Shown here one piece after another: positions 34,546 to 42,562 of a DNA stretch of 64,000 bases. The translations under genes and the position numbers were made by a program. The stretch's first letter is position 1; each line of letters starts with the position of its first letter. Source of the stretch: Clostridia bacterium (GTDB lineage Bacteria; Bacillota; Clostridia; Christensenellales; Borkfalkiaceae); the NCBI GenBank assembly GCA_900771345.1, contig CAAGNQ010000045.1, positions 1 to 64,000 on the forward strand, read 5' to 3'. The notes below the pieces were generated by a model, which saw only the letters and a list, made by a program, of their open reading frames with translations, searched no databases and was not told the DNA's origin.

Positions 34546-36087
34546 TTATTCGTTTGCTTTTTTAGAGTCTGATTGCATTAAAAGTTCGTCCTCGTTAGTG
34601 CCTGTCTCTTTATTCCTTAAAAACGCAAAATAAATTGCAACGCACACCAAAAGAATTGCATACGCCGTTAGCACTATTCCCAGTCCGTTTACGCTGAATA
34701 CGCCGTTCGGGAAGATAATGTCTTTAACGCCAAACACTTCAATTATTAAAATTAAAATCGGCGTTGCGTATTTTACCATAACTGCAAATATTTTTTCAAA
34801 CTTGCCGAGATTTAAACCGTCGTCTTTAAGAACTTTCAGCGTTTTGAACGGGCTAAAGGTTGGCTTTTTGTCAAGTAACCAACCCAAAACAAAGCAAGAG
34901 CCAAGCGCACAAAGAGGCATAAGAACGGTGTTCGTGACCTTGTCAAAAAAGTCAAGCCAGTTTTCCCCACATATTAGCATTTTGTTCTGACCCGTTAGCG
35001 CGTATCCTAAAGAAACACCTATAAAAATCGAAACAATAAACGCAAAAGAAAAAATCATTAACGTTGCCCTCTTTCGTGGCATTTTAAACTTTTGAATGAT
35101 AAACTGGGTTGCAACCTCTAAAAGCGAAACGACAGAGGTAAGCGCCGCGATTACAACCATTCCGAAAAATAAGAAAGAGATAATCTTGCCTGCAAATCCC
35201 AGTTTAGCAAAAACAAGTGGCAAAGACTTAAACATTAGCATCATGCCTTGCATATCGGAAACAGGCGTGCCTGAAACTGCCTCGTAGTGAAAGATTGAAG
35301 GAAAAATTGCAAGACCTGATAAAAAGGCAACGCAGGTATCAAAAATACAAATCATAAGTACCGACTTGCCCAAATTAGATTCTCTGCTTGTATACGAGCC
35401 GTAAGAAACCATTATACCCATACCTAGAGAAAGCGAGTAAAAGGCCTGACCCATTGCCGCAAGAACCCCACTAAATCCTAACTCGTCAAATTTAGGATTT
35501 AGATAAAATTCGAGCCCGTTTGTTACCCCTTCGCCAAGACACAAGCAATAAATAACTATTGCAATAAGAAGGATAAAAAGCGCAGGCATTAAGACTTTGC
35601 TAGCCTTTTCAATCCCATTTTTAATTCCACCCATAACGACAACTAACGATAATATTAAGAATATTGCAGTAAATATTGAAACCTGCACAAAATCGCCTGC
35701 ATAAGTGCTTAACACCGTTGAATTATCTTTGAAAGAATTTACTGTAAATTTAACGGTGTATCCACCTAAAACCGAATAATAGCACAAAATAAATGTTGGA
35801 ATAATTATTGCAAACAAGCCTAACCAGCCCATTTTTTTGTTAATGCTTTTATAAGCAGTTATAGGGTTTGCTTGCGCTCTTCTGCCTATATAAATTTCTG
35901 CCGTCATTACGATTGAGCCGAAAAGTATTACGCATAAAATATAGACAAAAACAAACGCCGCGCCACCGTTTGCACTCGTTTTATATGGGAAACTCCACAA
36001 GTTACCTAAGCCAACTGCCGAGCCTGCTGCCGCGAGAATAAAACCTATTCCACTTCCAAACCCGTTCCTCTTTTTTGTTCCTTCCAT
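34546..36087 (-). CDS. Sodium-dependent amino-acid symporter, NSS (SNF) family
   Basis: A 513-residue membrane protein with about 12 segments. The first helix region GFGSGIGFILAAAGSAVGLGNLWSFPYKTSANGGAAF carries the NSS sodium and substrate-binding signature (NLWSFPY, SANGGAAF). A cytosolic C-terminal tail rich in Glu and Lys follows. It would import an amino acid or related compound with Na+. Bacterial relatives include tryptophan, tyrosine and leucine transporters (TnaT, Tyt1, LeuT). Substrate is not readable. It is monocistronic with its own promoter and terminator. Confidence 0.93.
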   Translation of the reverse strand: MEGTKKRNGFGSGIGFILAAAGSAVGLGNLWSFPYKTSANGGAAFVFVYILCVILFGSIVMTAEIYIGRRAQANPITAYKSINKKMGWLGLFAIIIPTFILCYYSVLGGYTVKFTVNSFKDNSTVLSTYAGDFVQVSIFTAIFLILSLVVVMGGIKNGIEKASKVLMPALFILLIAIVIYCLCLGEGVTNGLEFYLNPKFDELGFSGVLAAMGQAFYSLSLGMGIMVSYGSYTSRESNLGKSVLMICIFDTCVAFLSGLAIFPSIFHYEAVSGTPVSDMQGMMLMFKSLPLVFAKLGFAGKIISFLFFGMVVIAALTSVVSLLEVATQFIIQKFKMPRKRATLMIFSFAFIVSIFIGVSLGYALTGQNKMLICGENWLDFFDKVTNTVLMPLCALGSCFVLGWLLDKKPTFSPFKTLKVLKDDGLNLGKFEKIFAVMVKYATPILILIIEVFGVKDIIFPNGVFSVNGLGIVLTAYAILLVCVAIYFAFLRNKETGTNEDELLMQSDSKKANE

Positions 36088-36119
36088 AACTTTAACCTCG
36101 AAAAATTATCAACTTGCAT

Positions 36120-36148
36120 ATTTTATCATATACCAAACTTATTGTCAA
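36120..36148 (-). promoter_or_regulatory. Promoter of the NSS-family symporter gene
   Basis: TTGACA (36143–36148), 17-base spacer, TAAAAT (36120–36125) on the minus strand. Confidence 0.7.
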
Positions 36149-36187
36149 CTTAAATAGTTGTTAGGATAAAATATGACCCTCTTTAAT

Positions 36188-36220
36188 AAAAAAACAGCAA
36201 AGATTACTCTGCTGTTTTTT
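36188..36220. terminator. Intrinsic terminator after the lone GT4 gene
   Basis: AACAGCA (36193–36199) pairs with TGCTGTT (36210–36216); A-run on one side and T-run on the other. On the minus strand it ends the glycosyltransferase gene. Confidence 0.8.
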
Positions 36221-36224
36221 AACT

Positions 36225-37451
36225 TTAAATATTTTTCTTTGCTTTTTTGATTTGTTTTAATCTCTCTTTGGCTTTTTTTCGTCTATTATAATCTTTTATG
36301 ACCTTTTTATATTTTTCATAAACTTCTTCAGCCACCATCTCCCACGAGCGATAGAGTGTTTTATGCGCGTTATCCCCAACCTCTTTAAGCCTTGCAGGAT
36401 TACCCATTATCTCTAGAATTTTTTCAGAAAAACTCTCGGCGTTTTCCTCTGCTAAAAATCCGTTTGCTCCGTCTTCAACAAGTTCTGCCGAACAAGAACC
36501 ATCAACCATTAACGCCGGAAGATAATGCGCTGCCGCCTCAACGGCAGTAACTGGTGCCATATCAAACACGGACGGAAACAACAACAAGTCTGCTCTTAAA
36601 TAATAGCCTTGAAGCAAATTCTTGTCACTTACGCTTCCTGTAAAAATGCAGTCGCTAGAAAGATTTTTTTCCTGCACGTACGCCTTAACCTCGTCAATAT
36701 CAAATCCCCCACCGACAAATAGCATCTTAAACTTCTTTCCACTCTTTTTTATAAGCGAAAGTGAGTCAACTATAATCTTTAAGTTTTTATACCACACCAT
36801 TCTTCCCACGAAGAGAAAAACGTTTTCCTGTTCGTATAAATTGTGGGTTTGATTTATTTTGTCTATCAGTTGGTCGGCATTCTCAGGATATTTCATATCC
36901 GTGCCGTTTCTAATTACCTCGATTTTACCCTTATACCCGTAATCACGCAAGATTTGACAAGACCTATTGCTAACCGTCCACACGCTATCGGCATTGTCGT
37001 AAACTTGCATAATATATCCTATCATGAAATCGACAAGCCCGTTGTTTTTTAATACCCTCTCAAAGTCTTTGTGGTATTGGGTGTGAAGTGTTGCAACCAC
37101 AGGTACTCCCATTTTTTTTGCAGTGCGAACTGCAAATCTTCCCAGCCCGAATGGTGAATGAGTATGATAAATATCAAATTTCTCTTGCGCAATTTTCTTT
37201 GCAAACTTAAAGTCGAGCGCAGGATATCCCGAACGATAATTCTCTGGCGCACCAGACGACAAACAACGAATGACCTCAAACGATTCGAGGTCGTCGTAAT
37301 TATCTTTCTTTGAGGCGCTTGGTGTTGCAAGTTTACATTCTGCAATTTTATTGAGGTTTTCAGAATAGTATTTTACAACGTTGATTGCTCCGTCAACGGT
37401 AGGATAAAAGGTATCAATAAGTTGCAAAATTTTTATCTTTTCATCTGCCAT
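36225..37451 (-). CDS. GT4-type glycosyltransferase (possible glycolipid glucosyltransferase)
   Basis: A 408-residue GT-B enzyme separate from the polysaccharide operon. N-terminal ILQLIDTFYPTVDGAINVVKYYSENL and VVATLHTQYHKDFERV, with the donor domain FLFVGRMVWYKNLKIIVDSL, LFVGGGFDIDEV, IFTGSVSDKN and the EX7E segment SVFDMAPVTAVEAAAHYLPALMV. These features are shared with diacylglycerol glucosyltransferases and related enzymes of Firmicutes. A basic C-terminal tail (RRKKAKERLKQIKKAKK) could aid membrane binding. Lipid glucosylation is a guess from overall likeness; any UDP-sugar acceptor pair is possible. Confidence 0.82.
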   Translation of the reverse strand: MADEKIKILQLIDTFYPTVDGAINVVKYYSENLNKIAECKLATPSASKKDNYDDLESFEVIRCLSSGAPENYRSGYPALDFKFAKKIAQEKFDIYHTHSPFGLGRFAVRTAKKMGVPVVATLHTQYHKDFERVLKNNGLVDFMIGYIMQVYDNADSVWTVSNRSCQILRDYGYKGKIEVIRNGTDMKYPENADQLIDKINQTHNLYEQENVFLFVGRMVWYKNLKIIVDSLSLIKKSGKKFKMLFVGGGFDIDEVKAYVQEKNLSSDCIFTGSVSDKNLLQGYYLRADLLLFPSVFDMAPVTAVEAAAHYLPALMVDGSCSAELVEDGANGFLAEENAESFSEKILEIMGNPARLKEVGDNAHKTLYRSWEMVAEEVYEKYKKVIKDYNRRKKAKERLKQIKKAKKNI

Positions 37452-37478
37452 ATTATATTTCCTTTTTAATTTCGCTAA

Positions 37479-38648
37479 TTATTTTAATCCTTTAACAAAC
37501 TCGGCAATTCTATCCGTTGCCTCTGCTAAATTTTTCATTGAATAGGCGTATGAACACCTTATGTAATATTTTCCGAACTCGCCAAAAGCATCACCCGGAA
37601 CGACTGCAACCTTCTTTTCGTCAAGAAGCCTCGTTGCAAACTCTTCGCCCGTCATGCCCGTACTTTTAACGCAAGGGAAAATGTAGAACGAGCCTTTAGG
37701 CTCAAAACAATATAGCCCCATTTTCCTAAAAGTCCTTAGCATAAACTGACGGCGCTTATCGTACTCTTGCCTCATTTCCTCAACGTCTTTATATCCGTTT
37801 TTACTGCCGTCTTTAAGTCCTTCAAGCGCTGCATACTGAGAAAAAATCGGTGCGCAAATAATGGTGTACTGATGGATTTTTAGCATTGCGTTTAAAATTT
37901 CATCAGGCGCACAAACGAATCCCACGCGCCAGCCGGTCATAGCAAACGCCTTTGAAAAACCGTTGATATAAACAACCCTGCCTTTCATTTCAGGAAAACT
38001 TGCGATTGAACAGTGCTCTTCTCCGTAGGTTAATTCTGCGTAAATCTCGTCGGCAATAACCAAAATATCATTCTCTATGATAATCGGCAAAATCTCCTCG
38101 ATATATTGCCTTTCCATAACGCCACCCGTAGGATTGTTTGGATAAGGAAATACTAATGCTTTTGTCTTTTCTGTTATAACTTTTGAAAGAGCCTCTTTAG
38201 TAAGTTTAAATCCGTTTTCACCGTCACAAGGAACGCTTACGGCTTTGCCTCCCAAAAGGTCCACACACGGCTTATATGAAACGTAACTAGGGTCCGGAAC
38301 AAGCACCTCGTCCCCCTCGTTTATAATTGCCCTAAAAACAAGGTCGATAGCCTCGCTTGCACCGACTGTTATAATGGTTTGCTCGGCAGAAAAATCAACC
38401 GAGAATTTGCTCTTTAAATATTTGGAAATCTCCTCTCTTAAAGGCAACAACCCCTTGTTTGAGGTATACTGCGTATATCCTCTCTTTATAGCGCTAATTC
38501 CAGCGTCGCGAATCTTCCAAGGCGTGATAAAATCAGGCTCGCCAACACCTAGGGAAATAACGTCCTTTCTCTCTGAAACTATGTCAAAAAACTTCCTTAT
38601 TCCAGAAGGTTTGATGCTTTTTACTCTATTACTTAAAAAATCTCTCAT
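37479..38648 (-). CDS. PLP-dependent class I/II aminotransferase
   Basis: A 389-residue aminotransferase. PLP-binding Lys is in INGFSKAFAMTGWRVG, with Asn and Asp partners in PNNPTGGVM and ADEIYAEL, and the carboxylate Arg in YIRCSYA. It belongs to the AspB/PatA-type group that transaminates aspartate, aromatic or other amino acids. It could supply the last step to phenylalanine and tyrosine for the aro operon, but nothing in sequence fixes that. It follows an Lrp-family gene by ten bases and has no strong Shine–Dalgarno, so translation may be coupled to the regulator. Confidence 0.9.
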   Translation of the reverse strand: MRDFLSNRVKSIKPSGIRKFFDIVSERKDVISLGVGEPDFITPWKIRDAGISAIKRGYTQYTSNKGLLPLREEISKYLKSKFSVDFSAEQTIITVGASEAIDLVFRAIINEGDEVLVPDPSYVSYKPCVDLLGGKAVSVPCDGENGFKLTKEALSKVITEKTKALVFPYPNNPTGGVMERQYIEEILPIIIENDILVIADEIYAELTYGEEHCSIASFPEMKGRVVYINGFSKAFAMTGWRVGFVCAPDEILNAMLKIHQYTIICAPIFSQYAALEGLKDGSKNGYKDVEEMRQEYDKRRQFMLRTFRKMGLYCFEPKGSFYIFPCVKSTGMTGEEFATRLLDEKKVAVVPGDAFGEFGKYYIRCSYAYSMKNLAEATDRIAEFVKGLK

Positions 38649-38658
38649 TATAATCTAA

Positions 38659-39150
38659 TCAAGCGTGAACTGCCTGCCTCTTTCCGTCGTCTGACGGCTT
38701 TGTTATCTGCCCTTCAATCTTGTATTTTTTTAGAATGAAGTGGGTTTGAACACTTACTATACCCTCAATAACGCTGAGTTTTTCGGATATAAAAGTGGCT
38801 ATATCTGTAATCGATTGCCCGTCAACAAACACGGCAAGGTCAAATCCTCCACTCATAAGATATAAACTTTGAACTTCGCTAAAGTTATATATCTCTTCTG
38901 CATAAGAATCGAATCCCTTTAGTTTTTGTGGTGCAACCTTAACTTCTACTAACGCCTGAACTTTTTTGTTCTCTAGCGCTTCGGTATTTAAAATGGCGGC
39001 GTATTTTACTATAACACCGTCGGCTTGAAGTTGCTTTAAGGCTCGTGCAACGTCCTCTTCGCTAACCCCCGTCATTGCCGAAAGTTGAGCGTTAGTATAT
39101 CTCGCATTTTCCTCTAACAAATCTATAAGTTGTTTTTTCAATCCTTCCAT
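38659..39150 (-). CDS. Lrp/AsnC-family transcriptional regulator
   Basis: 163 residues from the ATG at 39150, eight bases after GGAGGG; the longer frame to 39183 is rejected. N-terminal winged helix-turn-helix (LLEENARYTNAQLSAMTGVSEEDVARALKQLQADGVI), then a RAM ligand-binding domain (VEVKVAPQKLKGFDSYAEEI, YLMSGGFDLAVFVDG). It likely senses an amino acid. Immediate co-transcription with the aminotransferase suggests it controls that gene, and a perfect palindrome over its own promoter suggests autoregulation. Confidence 0.93.
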   Translation of the reverse strand: MEGLKKQLIDLLEENARYTNAQLSAMTGVSEEDVARALKQLQADGVIVKYAAILNTEALENKKVQALVEVKVAPQKLKGFDSYAEEIYNFSEVQSLYLMSGGFDLAVFVDGQSITDIATFISEKLSVIEGIVSVQTHFILKKYKIEGQITKPSDDGKRQAVHA

Positions 39151-39189
39151 TTTTTCTACCCTCCTTTTATTGCAAAAGTTCATACTCCC

Positions 39190-39226
39190 ACAATAGTATT
39201 GTAATATTATTTTGCAAATTTGTCAA
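39190..39226 (-). promoter_or_regulatory. lrp-like gene promoter with overlapping palindromic operator
   Basis: TTGACA (39221–39226), 17-base spacer, TACAAT (39198–39203) on the minus strand. The 13-base perfect palindrome ACAATAGTATTGT (39190–39202) overlaps the -10 and the start site. It is a good candidate for the regulator's own binding site. Confidence 0.7.
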
Positions 39227-39233
39227 TACAATC

Positions 39234-39263
39234 TTGATTTTTTGTTACAGTTTATGATACAAT
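39234..39263 (+). promoter_or_regulatory. Divergent promoter of the 86-residue gene
   Basis: TTGATT (39234–39239), 18-base spacer, TACAAT (39258–39263). It lies back to back with the lrp-type promoter, eight bases away. Confidence 0.55.
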
Positions 39264-39284
39264 GTTTTCGTTTAGGAGTGGGTT

Positions 39285-39545
39285 ATGATAAAAATTTGGG
39301 CAAAAGTTATGAATAACCATAAAATTCAAAGGCAGTTTGTGTTTGAAAAAGAGGGAGAAATTGACTATTCGGAATTTTTCGATTATCTAAGGGAAATTTG
39401 CGAAAACCTTGATATTCCTACCCCCGTTTTAATAAAAACTCATCTTTTTAATTACGCAAGATATAATAACGTTAGATTTTCTCCGTCTGACTTTGTTGAA
39501 CAAGTGGATTTCGATAGACTTATTCTAGAGAACGTTTGCTTATAA
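39285..39545 (+). CDS. Conserved small protein of unknown function (86 aa)
   Basis: An 86-residue soluble protein that I recognise only as a type of small uncharacterised clostridial protein. It has no membrane segment. The phrase SEFFDYLREICENLDIPTPVLIKTHLFNYARYNNVRFSPSDFVEQVDFD looks strongly constrained, with aromatic and acidic positions. AGGAG seven bases before the ATG and a promoter upstream support a real gene. It is divergent from the Lrp-family gene. No catalytic motif is visible. Confidence 0.8.
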   Translation: MIKIWAKVMNNHKIQRQFVFEKEGEIDYSEFFDYLREICENLDIPTPVLIKTHLFNYARYNNVRFSPSDFVEQVDFDRLILENVCL

Positions 39546-39600
39546 TATATGCATAATCCAGCCGATTTTAACGCATACTCCTTTTATAAGGGGGAAAAGT

Positions 39601-39816
39601 ATGAAAATCACTTCTATTATTGCGTTTACGCTTGTGATAATCGGCGCACTCGTTTGGCTACTAATAGGTATTTTTGACTTTAATTTGGTAGCGTTTATCT
39701 TTGGTAGTGGCGCTCAAGCAATGGTTTCACGAATTATCTATTCGCTCGTTGGAATTTCAGCATTATGGCTACTTTTCATCTGGGCAACCTATCATCCATT
39801 TAAAGTGGTTGAGTAA
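39601..39816 (+). CDS. DUF378-family small membrane protein
   Basis: A 71-residue protein with two membrane spans (ITSIIAFTLVIIGALVWLLIGIF; MVSRIIYSLVGISALWLLFIWA) and the loop motif FDFNLVAFIFGSGAQAMVSRIIY typical of DUF378. Function is unknown. AAGGGGG precedes the ATG, and a strong terminator follows at 39823–39855. Confidence 0.85.
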   Translation: MKITSIIAFTLVIIGALVWLLIGIFDFNLVAFIFGSGAQAMVSRIIYSLVGISALWLLFIWATYHPFKVVE

Positions 39817-39822
39817 AAAAGA

Positions 39823-39855
39823 AAACTCTTTCTTATCTAGGAAAGAGTTTTTTTA
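39823..39855 (+). terminator. Terminator after the DUF378 gene
   Basis: AAACTCTTTC (39823–39832) pairs with GAAAGAGTTT (39841–39850), followed by TTTT. The hairpin could also serve queT, which ends at 39866 on the other strand. Confidence 0.85.
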
Positions 39856-39865
39856 TTTTTCTTTT

Positions 39866-40363
39866 TTATTTGCTTTTTTCTTGCCACTTTTTTAGTTTTA
39901 AATATAATAACACGCCGAATGCATAAACGGATATACCTTGCCCTGCCAACATAAACAGCACTTGAATATAATACAAATATTCTAGTTCTCCGTAGCAGTA
40001 ATACCAAATTATGGGCAGGAAAAAGGCGTTAAGAAGAACGGGGAAAAGCCCCCCGACAACAAGTTTAATCCAAGTTTTTTTTATTAGTTTTCCCGTTATA
40101 TAGGTCGATATCCCTGCCAAAAGCGTGATAAGACTACCAAAAACAACGTCTTGCAGTGCGCAACCCGTGATTAAGTTGGCAAGCATGCACCCTATAAATA
40201 GTGCTGGCACTGCCTCAATAAAAAGAAGTGGCAATAAGGTCATAGCTTCGGCTATTCTAATCTGAATTGTTCCACTTGCAATCGGCATAGTTACAAAGGT
40301 TAGCGCAACGTAAATGCCGGCAATCACGCCTGCTCTTGCAATTTTTTTTGAAAAATCTCGCAT
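39866..40363 (-). CDS. queT: QueT-family queuosine-precursor transporter
   Basis: A 165-residue membrane protein with five to six spans, of the QueT family, the substrate-binding (S) unit of an energy-coupling factor importer for preQ1 or a related precursor. The N-terminal VIAGIYVALTFVTMPIASGTIQIRIAEAMTLLPLLF and CMLANLITGCALQDVVFGSLITLLAG are characteristic. A preQ1-I riboswitch directly upstream confirms the pathway. The ATG lies right after the U-run of the riboswitch terminator, and its GAGG SD is inside the hairpin. No ECF ATPase or T-unit genes are in the window; these are usually shared and encoded elsewhere. Confidence 0.95.
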   Translation of the reverse strand: MRDFSKKIARAGVIAGIYVALTFVTMPIASGTIQIRIAEAMTLLPLLFIEAVPALFIGCMLANLITGCALQDVVFGSLITLLAGISTYITGKLIKKTWIKLVVGGLFPVLLNAFFLPIIWYYCYGELEYLYYIQVLFMLAGQGISVYAFGVLLYLKLKKWQEKSK

Positions 40364-40457
40364 AAAAAAACCTCTTTCGTGGTTTTGGCCTGCGAAAAAG
40401 GTTAAAAATTATTTCCTTTTTCGGTTGTTTTATAGAAGTGTTGACCGAAAACCTTCT
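40364..40457 (-). promoter_or_regulatory. preQ1-I riboswitch with terminator controlling queT
   Basis: On the minus strand the aptamer (40457–40421) has P1 GAAG (40453–40456) with CUUC (40435–40438). P2/pseudoknot is CGGU (40444–40447) with ACCG (40422–40425), with the CAACAC segment and A-rich UAUAAAACA linker of the class I preQ1 fold. The platform is a terminator, AACCUUUUUCG (40393–40403) with CGAAAGAGGUU (40369–40379) plus seven U, which also buries the SD. An antiterminator, CGAAAAAGG (40415–40423) with CCUUUUUCG (40393–40401), competes and shares the aptamer's CCG. Ligand binding should therefore turn queT off. Confidence 0.9.
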
Positions 40458-40464
40458 TGCCTTT

Positions 40465-40493
40465 ATTATATTCTTAAAAATCTCGTTTGTCAA
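40465..40493 (-). promoter_or_regulatory. Consensus promoter of queT
   Basis: TTGACA (40488–40493), 17-base spacer, TATAAT (40465–40470) on the minus strand, placing the transcript start just before the riboswitch. Confidence 0.85.
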
Positions 40494-40567
40494 GAACTTT
40501 TGTATTATAAGCCTCGTTTTAACCAGCAGATATAAGAAGAGGATTATAAAAAATTTTAAATAAAACA

Positions 40568-40596
40568 TTGACAAATTTGTAAAATTATTATATATT
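40568..40596 (+). promoter_or_regulatory. Promoter of the lysine-riboswitch-controlled transporter
   Basis: TTGACA (40568–40573), 17-base spacer, TATATT (40591–40596). The start near 40603 lies just ahead of the L-box aptamer. Confidence 0.78.
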
Positions 40597-40611
40597 ATAT
40601 TAAAATAAAAA

Positions 40612-40820
40612 TCATATAGAGGCGCAACCGACAATAATCTTTGCTTTTTTGTGGCAAATTGGGCAAGGACACAGGGGAGGTTGCCGAAGAGGTTTTTTTG
40701 CCACAAAAAAACTATCTGGGCGAACGCAGAATATGCGTTCGACTGTCGCAAAATTTTTTTGCGTTGTGCTATTAGATATTTTGGTTATCACGATATTTAG
40801 TAGTATCGTGATTTTATTTT
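40612..40820 (+). promoter_or_regulatory. Lysine riboswitch (L box) with transcription terminator
   Basis: Conserved L-box blocks occur in order: AGAGGCGC (about 40618–40625), AGGGGAGGTTGCCGAAG (about 40672–40688), CTGGG, GACTGTC and the last stem GCAAAATTTTTTTGC. P1 is GCGCAAC (40622–40628) with GTTGTGC (40763–40769). The platform is a terminator, ATCACGATA (40787–40795) with TATCGTGAT (40804–40812) then TTTATTTT. The competing antiterminator is CTATTAGATAT (40769–40779) with ATATTTAGTAG (40793–40803), eleven pairs with two G·U. The latter touches P1, so lysine binding should favour termination. Confidence 0.88.
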
Positions 40821-40851
40821 AAAAAATTTATTCCACAAAGGAGAAAAGGAA

Positions 40852-42546
40852 ATGTTAAACCAAAAGAAGTTTTTAAGCAAAAAGAATCTTGTTCTTATTT
40901 GCGCTTCAGTTGTCATTATTGCATTGCTTATTCTTGCAACTTGCACAAGTGAAGTAACGTCAACTGCTTGGGCATTATTACCACCTCTTATAGCGATAAG
41001 TCTTGCGCTTATTACTAAAGAAGTATATAGTTCGCTATTTTTGGGTATTTTGTCGGGCGCAATACTGGCTGCTAAATGGCGTCCAGCAGATACAATTAAC
41101 GAGGTTGTTTCTACAGGATTAACAGCCGCAGTTTCTGATAGTGCAGGTATTTTTATATTCCTTATTGAACTCGGTATTCTCGTTTGCCTAGTAAACAAGG
41201 CAGGTGGCTCAAAAGCGTTTGGCGAATGGGCAAGAACTCACGTTAAAAGTAAAGTTGGCGCTGCAATTTGCACTTTTGTTTTAGGTATTTTAATCTTTAT
41301 TGACGACTATTTTAACTGCTTAACGGTTGGCTCTGTTATGCGCCCTGTTACTGATAAACACAAAATTTCTCGTTCAAAACTTGCTTATTTAATCGACGCG
41401 ACGGCTGCGCCTATTTGTATGATTGCACCTATCTCTTCTTGGGCGGCAGCAGTCAATCAGTATGCTAGAAATCCTCAAGAGGGTTTGCAATTATTCGTTG
41501 CCGCAATACCTTTTAACTTTTATTCTTTATTAACCTTCGTGTTCATTATCGGAATAATAGTTATGAAAATGGACTTCGGTTTAATGAGAAAACATGAAAT
41601 CAACGCTCAAAATGGCGATTTGTTTAGTGGTAAAAAGGTGTCTGCAGACGTTGAAAACGAATGTTCTTTCGGAAAGGTTATTGATTTGCTTCTTCCTATA
41701 TTCGTTCTTATCGTTTCTTGCGTTATAGCGCTTATCTACGTTGGTGGATTCTTTGGCGATAATATTTATTACAATATAGATTGCTTTGATAATCCTGCCG
41801 ATTACGTTAACAATAAAGGCAACTTTATAGGCGCTTTCGGTAGCACTGACGCATTCGTTGGTCTTCCTTGGGGTGGGCTAGTTACCCTTTTATTCACTAT
41901 CGTTTATTTTGCTTTAAGAAAGGTTATAAACATTAAAGACGCAATGGGCGCTCTTCCTAAAGGCTTTATTGCAATGGTGCCTGCAATGTTTATTTTAACT
42001 TTTGCAACGGCACTAAAGAACATTACCAACGGCTCGCTAAACGCTGCAGGATTTGTTGAGAAAATGATGGCTGGCTTCCCTCCTGAACTCGCAAGATTCT
42101 TGCCTGCCGTAATCTTCTTGGTGGCTTGCATTATCTCGTTTGCAACCGGAACAAGTTGGGGAACGTTCGGTATTTTAATTCCAATTGTTCAAAATATGTT
42201 CCCTAATAATCCAGAAATGATGGTGGTTGGAATTTCTGCCTGTCTTGCAGGTGCCGTTTGTGGCGATCACTGCTCACCTATTTCCGATACGACTATCATG
42301 AGTAGTGCAGGTGCTGAGTGTGAACATTTAAATCACGTTTCAACTCAAATTCCGTATGCATTATACGTTGCAATCGTTTCATTCGTTTGCTATATAATCG
42401 CAGGCTTTGTTCCTGTTTGGTATATCGCTCTTCCAATAGCAATTGCTATTATGATAGGTGCGCTATTAGTAACTAAGATTATCGTAAATAAAAAATACGG
42501 TAACGACGGTTATAATGGTTCAAGCGTTAATGAAGTTAACGAGTAA
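40852..42546 (+). CDS. lysW: NhaC-family transporter, predicted lysine transporter
   Basis: A 564-residue membrane protein with about 12–13 spans, of the Na+/H+ antiporter NhaC superfamily. It shows the conserved blocks ILIFIDDYFNCLTVGSVMRPVTDKHKISRSKLAYLIDATAAPICMIAPISSWAA and FATGTSWGTFGILIPI, with CGDHCSPISDTTIMSSAGAECEHLNHVSTQIPYAL near the C-terminus. On sequence alone it would be called an antiporter. The lysine riboswitch in its leader argues for lysine uptake or exchange, as was proposed for L-box-linked NhaC proteins (LysW). GGAGAAAAGG precedes the ATG. A strong terminator follows. Confidence 0.85.
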   Translation: MLNQKKFLSKKNLVLICASVVIIALLILATCTSEVTSTAWALLPPLIAISLALITKEVYSSLFLGILSGAILAAKWRPADTINEVVSTGLTAAVSDSAGIFIFLIELGILVCLVNKAGGSKAFGEWARTHVKSKVGAAICTFVLGILIFIDDYFNCLTVGSVMRPVTDKHKISRSKLAYLIDATAAPICMIAPISSWAAAVNQYARNPQEGLQLFVAAIPFNFYSLLTFVFIIGIIVMKMDFGLMRKHEINAQNGDLFSGKKVSADVENECSFGKVIDLLLPIFVLIVSCVIALIYVGGFFGDNIYYNIDCFDNPADYVNNKGNFIGAFGSTDAFVGLPWGGLVTLLFTIVYFALRKVINIKDAMGALPKGFIAMVPAMFILTFATALKNITNGSLNAAGFVEKMMAGFPPELARFLPAVIFLVACIISFATGTSWGTFGILIPIVQNMFPNNPEMMVVGISACLAGAVCGDHCSPISDTTIMSSAGAECEHLNHVSTQIPYALYVAIVSFVCYIIAGFVPVWYIALPIAIAIMIGALLVTKIIVNKKYGNDGYNGSSVNEVNE

Positions 42547-42562
42547 TTACGAGAATAAATTT

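Noticed and set aside
40257..40751. Long minus-strand open frame across the queT–lysine transporter gap
   Set aside because: It runs through both riboswitches and promoters and overlaps queT out of frame; no Shine–Dalgarno and no recognisable protein.
40797..41198. Minus-strand open frame opposite the lysine transporter start
   Set aside because: Pure antisense shadow of a strongly coding membrane protein.
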